The notes: generated from the sequence alone by a model not told the origin. 41,846 bases of DNA from Ruegeria profundi (GCF_001507545.1 NZ_LQBP01000016.1:1-41846), one strand, 5' to 3'. Shown: positions 1-7,655, counted from the first letter of the stretch. Numbers and translations are program-made.

Positions 1-1
1 C

Positions 2-217
2 GGTGGCAACTCTGGCGGCAATGGCGGTGGCAACTCTGGCGGCAATGGCGGTGGCAACTCTGGCGGCAATGGCGGTGGCAACTCTGGCGGCAACGGCGGT
101 GGCAATTCCGGCGGCAACGGCGGTGGCAATTCCGGCGGCAACGGCGGTGGCAATTCTGGCGGCAATGGCGGTGGCAACTCTGGCGGCAACGGCGGTGGCA
201 ATTCCGGCGGCAAGGGC
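2..217 (+). repeat. Nine tandem 24-bp repeats encoding GGNSGGNG
   Basis: Unit starts are at 2, 26, 50, 74, 98, 122, 146, 170 and 194. Units 1-3 are identical, and later units differ only at wobble positions except for one AAC to AAG change in the last. The array continues out of the window on the left, so total copy number is unknown. Such arrays gain and lose units by slippage or recombination in steps of eight residues without a frameshift. Confidence 0.95.
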
Positions 218-232
218 GGTGGCAAAAAGTGA
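2..232 (+). CDS. Glycine/asparagine-rich repeat protein, C-terminal part (5' end outside window)
   Basis: This is the 3' end of a gene that starts before the window. The frame beginning at base 2 reads nine exact copies of an eight-residue unit (GGNSGGNG) and ends in a lysine-rich tail (GGKGGGKK) before TGA at 230-232. The frame choice is supported by the repeats themselves: all differences between units 1-8 are third-base changes (AAC/AAT, TCT/TCC), silent in this frame but amino-acid changing in the overlapping Ala-rich frame at base 3. The only coding change is the Asn to Lys in the last unit. Low-complexity Gly tails like this are usually flexible and often extracytoplasmic. The N-terminal domain is not visible, so no function can be given. 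A two-component system starts 38 bases downstream, which makes a co-regulated sensor-associated or envelope protein possible (inference). Confidence 0.75.
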   Translation, partial: GGNSGGNGGGNSGGNGGGNSGGNGGGNSGGNGGGNSGGNGGGNSGGNGGGNSGGNGGGNSGGNGGGNSGGKGGGKK

Positions 233-270
233 TGGTTAAACAACCGTCCACGCGCTTATAACTCCAGAGT

Positions 271-930
271 ATGAGAATTCTACTGGCAGAAGATGAACCA
301 CACCTCTGCGATCAGATCAAAAAGCTTCTGAACGCCGAAGGCCGGGTGGTGGATGTTGTCCATAACGGGCTCGAAGCTCTGCATCTGGGCGCGACCGAAC
401 CCTACGACATGATCATTCTGGATATCGGCCTGCCTGAGCGCGATGGTGTATCGGTTCTGCGTGAATGGCGCGACTCCGGTGTCCAGACTCCGGTCTTGAT
501 CCTTACGGCGCGCGATGGCTGGAGCGAAAGGGTTGATGGCCTGGATGCCGGAGCCGATGATTATATGACCAAACCGTTCCACATGTCCGAGTTGGCTGCG
601 CGCGTTCGCGCCATTCTGCGGCGGCAAAGCGGGCAGTTGAATCCGGTAATCGAAATGGGACGCGTCACTCTGGACACCCGCAACGGGCGGGTTTCGGTCG
701 ATGGCGTGCCGGTCGACCTAACAGCGCAGGAAATTGCCGTGTTGACCTACCTGGTCCACAATACGGGGCGCCTGATCTCGAGAACCGAGCTGTCTGAGCA
801 TATCTACGAATACGATGGCGACCGGGATTCAAACACCATTGCTGTCTTTATAAACCGCCTGCGTAAAAAGCTGGGCTCCGACCTGATCAAAACGGTTCGG
901 GGCCGTGGATATATGATTGATTCAGCCTGA
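271..930 (+). CDS. OmpR/PhoB-family response regulator
   Basis: A 219-residue DNA-binding response regulator. The receiver domain covers about residues 1-115, with the acidic pair E7/D8, phospho-acceptor D51 (in ILDIGLP), T79 and K101 (in YMTKPF). A winged-helix Trans_reg_C domain fills about residues 125-217 and ends in the typical RGRGYM motif. Length and domain order match the family. It would be phosphorylated by the histidine kinase encoded next to it; the two genes share one base (TGATG at 928-932), so they are translationally coupled. The receiver resembles the PhoP/QseB branch, but the signal and target genes cannot be read from the sequence. The first ATG (271) is preceded by only a weak ribosome site. 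Confidence 0.95.
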   Translation: MRILLAEDEPHLCDQIKKLLNAEGRVVDVVHNGLEALHLGATEPYDMIILDIGLPERDGVSVLREWRDSGVQTPVLILTARDGWSERVDGLDAGADDYMTKPFHMSELAARVRAILRRQSGQLNPVIEMGRVTLDTRNGRVSVDGVPVDLTAQEIAVLTYLVHNTGRLISRTELSEHIYEYDGDRDSNTIAVFINRLRKKLGSDLIKTVRGRGYMIDSA

Positions 931-2258
931 TGTTGTCACTGCGTCAACGGGCACTGCTGGGAGGGATTGCATCCGGTGCCGTGTCTGTGACTCTGGGCAC
1001 ACTTGCAGTGTTCTCCTATATCAATGACCGGGTCTCGGAACGGTTCGACACCGCTTTGCGCGACCGCCATACGCAGCTGGTGGTGGGACTGAGCGTCACC
1101 ACTCAGAACCCCGATGCACTGCGCGATCTAATGTTCGACCCGGCCTACGGCACACCCTATTCAGGGCGGTATTGGCAGGTCAGCAGTGATGATGGAGAGA
1201 TTTATACTTCGGCGTCGCTGTTTGACGGGATCATCGCCGAACCACACGGCAACCCGGATGTACAGACGCTCTGGAACACACAAGGGCCGGAAGATGAAAC
1301 CCTGCGTAGCGCCTATCAAAAGATTACCTACGAAGACGGTACGGTCTGGGGTGTCAGCGTCGCCGAAAGTCGGGCGCAGCTTGTGGCCGAGCGTCGTGCT
1401 GCGCAGAAAAGCCTGTTGCCTGTGTTTGCCCTTGTTGGTCTGATTGGAGTGGCCGGATCGCTGCTCCTGATGTCGTTCATCCTCGGTCCGCTGCAGAGGC
1501 TTCGCAGCGATGTGGCGCATCGCTGGGATCGGGACGACGACCTCGAACCGGGTGACTATCCTGAAGAGGTTTCTCCCCTCGTCGATGACTTGAACAAGCT
1601 TTTGCGTCGAAACCGCGACATAGTGGCGGGGTCGCGCCGACAGGCGGCGGATCTGGCACATGCACTCAAAACCCCCGCCGCCATCCTGCGTAACGAACTG
1701 GTTACCCTGTCCGAGGCCGGAGCTGCGACCGATATCGCACAGGAAACACTGGATCGGATTGACGCTCAGCTGAGCCGGTCACTGGCCAGGCTGCGGGCGC
1801 TGCACACCGCGGACCTGACTCATTCCCGAACCGATCTGTCAAATTCCATCGATCGATTGGCTCGCTTGTTTACTACGATAGCGGATCGCGAAGGAAAGAC
1901 GCTGGAAATCAACCGAGACCCCGATCTCTGGGTGCGCATGGACGCACAGGACATCGAAGAAGTTCTTGGCAACTTGCTCGACAACGCAGTCAAGTGGAGC
2001 AGACGGTCAGTACGCCTGACAGCCAACCGTAGACAAGATCACATCCAAATCCGTATCGAGGATGACGGCCCCGGAATACCGCTACACGCTCACCGCGAGG
2101 CCCTTCGATCCGGGGGGCGGTTAGACACCTCTGTCACAGGCAGCGGTTTGGGATTGGCAATTGCAGTCGATCTGCTTGCTGCCTATGGCGCCCGCTTGGA
2201 TCTACGAACATCCGCGTCGCTGGGCGGGTTGGAATGCCGGGTTGAAATCTCGACCTGA
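930..2258 (+). CDS. Membrane sensor histidine kinase
   Basis: A 442-residue sensor kinase partnered with the upstream response regulator. Transmembrane segments lie at about residues 9-30 and 161-185 and enclose a periplasmic sensor region of about 130 residues. A HAMP-like linker follows. The dimerisation/phosphoacceptor site is H244 (in DLAHALKTP). The ATPase domain has the N box (LLDNAVKW), G1 box (DDGPGIP) and G2 box (GSGLGLA). The architecture is PhoQ/QseC-like. All catalytic boxes are intact, so the gene should be functional. The sensed ligand is unknown. The gene ends where an IS6-type remnant begins, so the downstream flank has been altered by insertion. Confidence 0.94.
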   Translation: MLSLRQRALLGGIASGAVSVTLGTLAVFSYINDRVSERFDTALRDRHTQLVVGLSVTTQNPDALRDLMFDPAYGTPYSGRYWQVSSDDGEIYTSASLFDGIIAEPHGNPDVQTLWNTQGPEDETLRSAYQKITYEDGTVWGVSVAESRAQLVAERRAAQKSLLPVFALVGLIGVAGSLLLMSFILGPLQRLRSDVAHRWDRDDDLEPGDYPEEVSPLVDDLNKLLRRNRDIVAGSRRQAADLAHALKTPAAILRNELVTLSEAGAATDIAQETLDRIDAQLSRSLARLRALHTADLTHSRTDLSNSIDRLARLFTTIADREGKTLEINRDPDLWVRMDAQDIEEVLGNLLDNAVKWSRRSVRLTANRRQDHIQIRIEDDGPGIPLHAHREALRSGGRLDTSVTGSGLGLAIAVDLLAAYGARLDLRTSASLGGLECRVEIST

Positions 2259-2703
2259 AGAAGCGCGAAATTAGCTTTTCAGAGCTTGCGAGACCTTTTG
2301 GCAGCGCAGGGTGTGATGGTCATTCGGGAAGCAATCCGGCTGCTGGTCAATCGATTTGGACATCATTTCTCGGACTGCCTGTGCCGGGATCGGCCGCGAC
2401 CGATCGACAGGTGGTGCCTGGATGAAGTAGTGATTCCTTACAAGAAACACTGGCTGTGGCGGGCGATCGACGTAAATGGAGACGTTCTCGATATTCCCTT
2501 GCAAACGCGCAGGAATACAAAAGCGGCAAAGCGGTTGCACCAAAGACTGGTTTCACAGTTTGGCGAACCAAGGGTCGTCATCACAGATGAATTACGCAGC
2601 TATATCTTTCTGCCGCCCCCGCCGTTATCAACTCACCAACCACCACGTCCGCAACTATGCGTTTAACCTCTGGGCCAACTACGCTGCCGGGGTGGCAGTA
2701 TGA
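2259..2703 (+). pseudogene. IS6-family transposase remnant
   Basis: A decayed DDE transposase resembling the IS6/IS26 family. In one frame the sequence resembles the middle of the protein: a zinc-finger-proximal part (LRDLLAAQGV), then PIDRWCLDEVVI with the first catalytic Asp, LWRAIDVNGDVLDI, and VITDELRSY with the second Asp. The N-terminal 50 or so residues are missing. Directly after the second Asp the match jumps, with a frame change near 2600, to the family's C-terminal end (RRYQLTNHHVRNYAFNLWAN), so the segment carrying the catalytic Glu is deleted. The reading frame runs straight on from the kinase stop codon. It cannot encode an active transposase. Terminal inverted repeats were not identified, and the ends given are approximate. 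Confidence 0.8.
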
Positions 2704-2785
2704 ACCAGTCTGTGCCAATATTTCAGTGGTTGTAGAAGACAACTTGGCAATTGCGCTTAGCGAACTCAAGATTGTTCATCTTGCG

Positions 2786-2800
2786 TTAACATTTGGTTCA
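2786..2800 (+). promoter_or_regulatory. Possible CtrA-like box upstream of pilus genes
   Basis: The sequence TTAA, seven bases, TTCA differs by one base from the alphaproteobacterial CtrA site TTAA-N7-TTAA. It lies about 95 bases before the vWA/TadG-like gene, in the 190-base AT-rich leader between the IS6 remnant and that gene. CtrA control of tad pilus genes is known in related bacteria. A single near-match can arise by chance in AT-rich DNA, so this is a suggestion only. Confidence 0.3.
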
Positions 2801-2894
2801 TTTTCAGTAATTTTGTCGCCCAATCATTTCCCAAAAAATAACGAAATTCTTTCCTAAGGTGTCTTCGAAACTTGGATGCTAGCCGGAGAGCGCC

Positions 2895-4496
2895 ATGCTA
2901 GATTTTCTGCCCCCGAAAGATACACCGCAGTTTGGTCGTGACGAAAGCGGTTCACTTACCATTTTTGCCCTCTTCATGTTTTTGATCATGGTCGCCACTG
3001 TGGGTATTGGCGTGGATTACATGCGTTTTGAGAACGAACGCACAAACTTGCAGTACACACTGGACCGGGCTGTTCTGGCCGCTGCGGACCTTGATCAAAA
3101 AGCCGAGCCAAAATCCGTCGTTCGTTCATATCTGGAAAAGAAGGGCCTTTTGGAAAATGTGACCAGCATCAATGTGGTCAACAGCGCAGGTTATCGCGAG
3201 GTGTCGGCAACTGCCATTTCCGAGTTGCCGACCCAATTCATGCACCTTTCTGGCGTCGATACAATGACCGCACCCGCGGCTAGCACGGCTGAGGAAAGCG
3301 TTGGTTTGGCCGAAATCTCAATAGTCACGGACGTCTCGACCTCGATTGATCTGCCAGCATTGAAAGAAGCTACGAAAAGCATCATCACGCAGATTGGAAC
3401 GAAAAACGGGACTTGGAGTAACGAGATTTCATTTTCACTTATCCCGTATTCCAGCCAGGTCAACGCTGGCGCGGATCTGCTGAAATACTATAATCTGGAC
3501 CGTTTCCATAACCACTCGCACTGTGTCAACTTTATCGATAACGAATTCAGCCAGCCTGAACTTTCACTGACCAGGCTGCTGGAACAAACGGCTCATTTTG
3601 ACCCTTACACCGAGACTAAAGAGCCGATTGAACATCCCGTCTGCCCAATCCGCCCCGGTTCGGCGATCCTGCCGTTTCAAAACGATAAAACGGTGCTTCA
3701 TAACTATGTAGACGGCCTCACCAAGCTCAGCAATCCAGTGGCGGATGAGGACTCAGGCCTGGACAATGGCGCGAATTGGGGCCTTGTCCTGCTGGACCCG
3801 GGCACACGTCCGGTCATCAATAACCTCGCGACCATCGACAATATCGTGCCGGATACATTCAAGGACCGCCCCGTGGCTTATAATGGCGACGTCCTGAAGG
3901 TTCTGATCCTTGTGTCCGACGGAGACAATACTGACCAGCACATGCTTAACCCGTCGATGCGCACCACTATGTCAGATATATGGTACAACGCGGAAACTGA
4001 TCGTTTCTCGGTCTACCAGTCGAACGGCAACCCCAACTACTGGTGGCCGCATGACAATAGCTGGCAGGATCACCCTTACGGAAATGGAGACACGCGTTGC
4101 TCGGGTAAGAAAAAGAGTACGTGCGTGACAGAAGACGAACCCGGCGAAGCGGTACAATTGTCTTACGTTGAACTGCTGAACCTAGTGTCTCTGGAACACA
4201 TCGAAAACAACATCTTCACCCATTCGCCAAGCGCCTATGGTCAGTGGGAAGGCAAGGCATTCAGCAAGAAAAATGCGGTCGCCAAGGATCAGCGCACCAA
4301 ACACGTATGCAAGGCCGCCAAGGATCAAGGGGTGATTGTTTTTGGTGTCAGCGTCGATGCCCCGGTGAATGGCCAAAAGGTACTGCAAAACTGCGCAAGC
4401 TCCGCAAGCCATTACTATGAAGCATCGGCCCCTGATCTCAAAAACGCCTTTACTTCGATCGCGTCCTCCGTCCGTATGCTGAGGTTGACACAATGA
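2895..4496 (+). CDS. TadG-like pilus assembly protein with von Willebrand A domain
   Basis: A 533-residue protein with an N-terminal TadG/TadE-type membrane segment (about residues 20-42, following DESGSLTIFA), the pseudopilin-like feature of this family. A von Willebrand A domain follows, with a complete metal-ion adhesion motif D-x-S-x-S at residues 146-150 and a later LVSDGDNT segment. A region with many Asp, Asn, His and Cys residues fills the middle. It probably sits in the inner membrane with a large periplasmic or surface part and takes part in a Flp/Tad-type pilus or adhesion structure. A GGAGAG ribosome site is placed well before ATG 2895. The next gene overlaps by four bases (ATGA), which indicates an operon of three. 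The tad secretion ATPase and platform genes are not in the window. Confidence 0.85.
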   Translation: MLDFLPPKDTPQFGRDESGSLTIFALFMFLIMVATVGIGVDYMRFENERTNLQYTLDRAVLAAADLDQKAEPKSVVRSYLEKKGLLENVTSINVVNSAGYREVSATAISELPTQFMHLSGVDTMTAPAASTAEESVGLAEISIVTDVSTSIDLPALKEATKSIITQIGTKNGTWSNEISFSLIPYSSQVNAGADLLKYYNLDRFHNHSHCVNFIDNEFSQPELSLTRLLEQTAHFDPYTETKEPIEHPVCPIRPGSAILPFQNDKTVLHNYVDGLTKLSNPVADEDSGLDNGANWGLVLLDPGTRPVINNLATIDNIVPDTFKDRPVAYNGDVLKVLILVSDGDNTDQHMLNPSMRTTMSDIWYNAETDRFSVYQSNGNPNYWWPHDNSWQDHPYGNGDTRCSGKKKSTCVTEDEPGEAVQLSYVELLNLVSLEHIENNIFTHSPSAYGQWEGKAFSKKNAVAKDQRTKHVCKAAKDQGVIVFGVSVDAPVNGQKVLQNCASSASHYYEASAPDLKNAFTSIASSVRMLRLTQ

Positions 4497-5026
4497 TGCG
4501 TAGATTGATTTCCGCTCTGAACAAGTTCCACCACCAAGAGGACGGAAACCCGACCGTTGAGTTTGCTATCGTCTTCCCAGCGATCATGTTGTTGGTTCTT
4601 TCGGGGCTAGAGCTTGGCTTGGTAACATTGAAACACGCGCAGCTTGAGCGCGCCGTTGACCTGACCGTGCGCGACATTCGCCTGAACACCGGTGCCAATC
4701 CACAACACGACGACATCAAGGCTCTTATTTGCAGCCGCGCCGGTTTTATCAGCAATTGCGAAGCCAACATGCGTCTGGAGATGATCCGACAGGATCCTTT
4801 TGCCGCTATGACGGTGCCCGCCAATCCTGATTGCACTGACCTCTCCGAAGTTGCTCGCCCGGTGCGGACTTTCCAAAACGGCCTAGAGAACGAGTTGATG
4901 GTTCTTCGAGCCTGCGCCAAGATCAACCCCGTTTTCCCAACATCCGCAATGGGCAAGGCTCTGGTCAACGAGGAAGGCCAGTACGCCCTGACCGCTACAA
5001 CTGTCTTTGTACAAGAGCCGAGTTAG
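4493..5026 (+). CDS. TadE-like pilus protein
   Basis: A 177-residue protein with one N-terminal transmembrane segment (about residues 24-44) preceded by the TadE-type motif GNPTVEFAIVFP, in which the Glu before the hydrophobic stretch is the usual pseudopilin feature. The rest is periplasmic and contains four or more cysteines. It overlaps the TadG-like gene by four bases (ATGA at 4493-4496); an in-frame second ATG at 4496 could also be used. A minor pilin role in a Flp/Tad-type pilus is inferred from the family. Base composition is AT-richer than the core genes further right. Confidence 0.82.
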   Translation: MMRRLISALNKFHHQEDGNPTVEFAIVFPAIMLLVLSGLELGLVTLKHAQLERAVDLTVRDIRLNTGANPQHDDIKALICSRAGFISNCEANMRLEMIRQDPFAAMTVPANPDCTDLSEVARPVRTFQNGLENELMVLRACAKINPVFPTSAMGKALVNEEGQYALTATTVFVQEPS

Positions 5027-5030
5027 TATC

Positions 5031-5585
5031 ATGATTAAGCGAATTCTGACCAATGGCCTAAAACGTTTCCAAGCAAAAGAAGAGGGCTCGATTTCTCTCG
5101 AGGCAGTCCTCATTACCCCAATGCTTTTTTGGACTATTCTAGCAGGGTATACGTTTTTCGAAGCCTACAGGCAGAGTTCTTTGAACATAAAAGCGACCCA
5201 TACGATTGGCGACATAATTTCCCGCGAAACTAGGGAAATCAACAGCGTTTACATTGACACTATGGAAGAAATGTTCAGTTTGATCGTGACCAATCAGTCT
5301 GATCTGAAATTCCGAGTATCGTTGGTTTTATACGATGAGGCGTCCGATAGCCACACGGTGAATTGGTCAGCAATACGCGGTGGGTATACCGAGAAATTGA
5401 CGAACGCCAATATTTTGCAATATCGGGATGCTCTGCCCCTGATGTCAGATCAGAATACTCTGATCCTGGTTGAGACGTCCAATACGTTTGTCCCACCCTT
5501 TAAAGTTGGCTTGGGGAACATCGAACTGAAAAACTTCGTTGTCGCCCGACCGCGCTTTGCAAATAACATTAAAGGTAACGTCTAA
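5031..5585 (+). CDS. TadE-like pilus protein, second copy
   Basis: A 184-residue protein with a short basic N terminus, the motif EEGSISLEAVLITP and one transmembrane helix (about residues 30-48), which is the TadE/TadG N-terminal signature. The remainder is a soluble periplasmic domain. ATG 5031 was chosen because it lies just after the stop of the preceding gene (5026); an earlier in-frame start at 5007 would overlap that gene and has no better ribosome site. The sequence around 5101-5160 has about 43% GC by hand count, much below the 60-65% of the core genes. It is the last gene of the three-gene pilus-like operon. Confidence 0.78.
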   Translation: MIKRILTNGLKRFQAKEEGSISLEAVLITPMLFWTILAGYTFFEAYRQSSLNIKATHTIGDIISRETREINSVYIDTMEEMFSLIVTNQSDLKFRVSLVLYDEASDSHTVNWSAIRGGYTEKLTNANILQYRDALPLMSDQNTLILVETSNTFVPPFKVGLGNIELKNFVVARPRFANNIKGNV

Positions 5586-5757
5586 GGCGGTTTGCCGTTG
5601 GTGAAAGGCGTCGCTCTGTCAAAAGAGGCTGTCACGAGGCTCACACAGAGTTAAAGCTGGGCGATGGTAGGCTCTGACACGTGGCATATCCTTTTCTCAG
5701 TAAAGAATTGCGGCGCGTGAACAACGCCATGATATGCCGCCCCTCAGGGCCATCACC

Positions 5758-6250
5758 AGCTTTCAAAAATTACTTACGGCTTTCGGGAGAGTACCCAAAT
5801 CTGGCGTGAGTAGCTGCTCGACCTCACGTGGCGTAGCAAGGCCCATGCGCCCGATCTTGCCATCTGCGATGGCGCCTTGGGATCATGGGCGCCCTTGCGG
5901 TAAGTTTTAGGCAGCGCGCGTGAACAACGCTGTTGGGTCCGCAAAACCGGGACCCTGCTTACAGAGATGCCAAAATCGGCGCAGTCTAAAGTCAAGGGCC
6001 ACATGCACGACATCTGGCAAGCCGGGACGAAGGCGGACTCGGCCTTCGATTTTTCTTCGTCGAGCCCTGTAGGGCGAAACACGATAAGGTAGCGGCCAAG
6101 CTGGTCAACGACCGAGACGTCCTGCTCGCCTACTACGGTTTTACCGCCGAACACTCGAAGCAAATCAGAACGAGCATCCCAATCGAGAGCACCGTTGCCG
6201 CCGTCCGCCACCACACCGTCAAGACCAAAGGCTGTCAGTGCCGGAAATCC
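5758..6250 (+). pseudogene. IS256-family transposase remnant
   Basis: Reading across frames recovers an IS256-type (mutator) transposase. The segments in order are GFRESTQIWRE, stop, LLDL (5785-5840), DLAICDGALGSW, stop, REQRCWVRKTGTLL (5860-5950), HMHDIWQAGTKAD (6000-6040), then a +1 frameshift near 6052 into FFVEPCRAKHDKVAAKLVNDRD, LLAYYGFTAEHSKQIRTS and IPIESTVAAVRHHTVKTKGC (to about 6238). The IPIES motif holds the catalytic Glu and DGALG holds a catalytic Asp. At least two in-frame stops and one frameshift make it dead. The N-terminal half and the last 40 or so residues are absent; the sequence changes abruptly at about 6245 to a DUF3489-like segment. The ends are approximate. Confidence 0.85.
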
Positions 6251-6390
6251 GAGGCGGATGTTGCCACGATCAGCGAGAAGCTCGGCTGGCAGTCGCACAC
6301 GACGCGGGCGGCGCAAGGCTGGGTTTGAGATCTCCACCGGGAAACCAGAAGACGGTAAAGCATCTTGTTACCGGATCATTGCACAGCCAG
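6246..6390 (+). pseudogene. DUF3489-domain fragment, frameshifted
   Basis: The segment EADVATISEKLGWQSHTTR (frame of the transposase end), followed after a frame change by KAGFEISTGKPEDGKASCYRI, matches the pattern of DUF3489, a small winged-helix-like domain often encoded just before DUF2924 and serine recombinase genes in alphaproteobacterial elements. About seven residues normally linking the two halves (the GAIAGAL region) are missing, which coincides with the frameshift. The N terminus is lost at the junction with the IS256 remnant. Function of the domain is unknown. Confidence 0.65.
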
Positions 6391-6812
6391 CGGACGCCAC
6401 GTGCTGGGAAGAGCTCGGCCAGATAGACCGGCCCGCCCTGCGCGTGGCCTTGGCGGCGGCGTTCGGCGACGCCCCGCCGAATTTGCTGTCAATGGTCTTC
6501 ATCCGCAAGGCGCTGATCTGGGATGCGCAGTGTCGGGCTTTCGGCGAGCTAACGACAGAGTTGAAGCGCGCCCTGATATCCGCTGCAGGCGGCCAGCATG
6601 TCAGAACCCCGAAACCCGCGATCAAAACCGGTACGCATCTTATGCGGGAATGGAACGGCCGGAGGTATCAGGTAGAAGTTCGAGAAGACGGCTTCGTGAT
6701 GAACGACGACCACTACAAATCTCTGTCTGCCATTGCGCTGCAGGTTACCGGCACCAGCTGGTCGGGGCCTCGTTTCTTTGGCCTCACCAGCAGGGCCGGG
6801 ACGGGCGCATAA
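6391..6812 (+). pseudogene. DUF2924-domain protein remnant (reading frame largely intact)
   Basis: An open frame of about 140 residues ends in the DUF2924 signature LMREWNGRRYQVEV, DGFVMNDDHYKSLSAIA and GTSWSGPRFFGL, the most conserved part of that family. The upstream part (QIDRPALRVALAAAFGDAPPNL) fits the family's N-terminal helical region. No start codon with a ribosome site is visible: the frame is fused upstream with the DUF3489 fragment, so I treat it as a remnant, although it could still be translated from an upstream start (the open frame extends back to 6195). DUF2924 proteins are typically encoded immediately before large serine recombinases and may assist them; their exact role is unknown. 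The recombinase remnant follows at once. Confidence 0.7.
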
Positions 6813-7408
6813 AGAAGACCCGCTGCGCCATCGATACCTGTAAAAGGTCGGAAGACGGGCTGGAACAGAAGTTCAACTCGCTCCACGCCCAGCGGGAAGC
6901 CCGTGCCCCCTACATCGCCAGCCAGAAGCATGAAGGCTGGGTGCTGCTCGGCGATCACTACAACGACGGGGAACTCTCCGGCGGATCGCTGGATCGCCCG
7001 GCTTGGCAGCAGCTATTGGCGGATATCCAAGATGGAGAGATCGATCGCCTGACCCGGTCGCTGGCGAATTTTGCCAAGATCGTCGATATCCTCGATGCCG
7101 CCGGCGCCTCCTTCGTTTTCGTCACGCAGTCCTTCAACACGGCGACCAGCATGGGGCGGCTCACGCTGAACATGCTGCTCAGCTTCGAACAGTCCGAGCG
7201 CGAGGTGACGGCGGAACGGATCCGGGACAAGATCGCCGCCTCCAAACGACGCGTCCAGCACATGATCGATCTTGCCTTCCTCGCGCCGGATCTCGTGCGA
7301 GATGTACTTGAAGGCAAACAGCCCCTTGGCTTTACGTCCGACTGGTGCAAATCGCGAACCCTGCCATCAGACTGGCAGGAGCAGCGCGCGCTTCTCGCGA
7401 CTCTCTGA
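6806..7408 (+). pseudogene. Large serine recombinase remnant
   Basis: The frame resembles the family's resolvase domain: RCAIDTCKRSEDGLEQKFNS, YIASQKHEGWVLL, DHYNDGELSGGSLDRP, DRLTRSLANFAKIV and MGRLTLNMLLSFEQSEREVT. Three defects are visible. The motif that carries the catalytic serine (normally TRKSSEEG) reads TCKRSEDG, so the nucleophile position has changed. About eight residues are missing between GEID and RLTRSL. After DKIAASKRR the sequence jumps to the family's far C terminus (LAFLAPDLVRDVLEGKQP, LPSDWQEQRALL), so the central recombinase and zinc-ribbon regions are deleted. About 200 residues remain against more than 500 in the family, and there is no start codon. It is a dead site-specific integrase of the same element as the DUF2924 remnant. 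Confidence 0.82.
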
Positions 7409-7580
7409 TCCACCAAACCCAAACCTGCTACCGCGAAAACGCCGAGCACAGACTTTTGGCTATTTGCCGCCGTGTTCCGGCTCGGTCAATGGTCTGCGCC
7501 AGCGCACGACGCCGCTAAACCGCTGATAACGCGCGACTATTCGAAGCTTACCTTGCACGGTCTGGATATGCGAGAGTGGG

Positions 7581-7655
7581 TGGCTGGGGTGGTAGGATTC
7601 GAACCTACGATACACGGTACCAAAAACCGCTGCCTTACCACTTGGCTACACCCCA
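7581..7655 (-). tRNA. tRNA-Gln (anticodon UUG)
   Basis: On the minus strand the 75-base sequence folds as a complete cloverleaf. The acceptor stem TGGGGTG pairs with CACCCCA near the 3' end, the D arm contains AGCCAAGTGGTAAGG, the anticodon arm GCGGT-TTTTGGT-ACCGT exposes UUG, and the T arm contains GGTTCGAATCC. The 3' CCA is encoded (7581-7583). The layout matches bacterial tRNA-Gln. Its 3' end faces the mobile-element graveyard 170 bases away. Confidence 0.95.

Noticed and set aside
1..220. CRISPR array or minisatellite of non-coding type
   Set aside because: The repeats are directly adjacent 24-base coding units without spacers and with codon-level constraint.
3..239. Ala-rich open frame (MATLAAMAVATLAA repeats)
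   Set aside because: The repeat variation is silent in frame 2 and amino-acid changing here, so this is an out-of-frame shadow of the glycine-rich protein.
5774..6337. Long minus-strand frame across the IS256 remnant
   Set aside because: The plus strand shows clear transposase blocks in the same DNA; the minus frame has no family resemblance or start signal.
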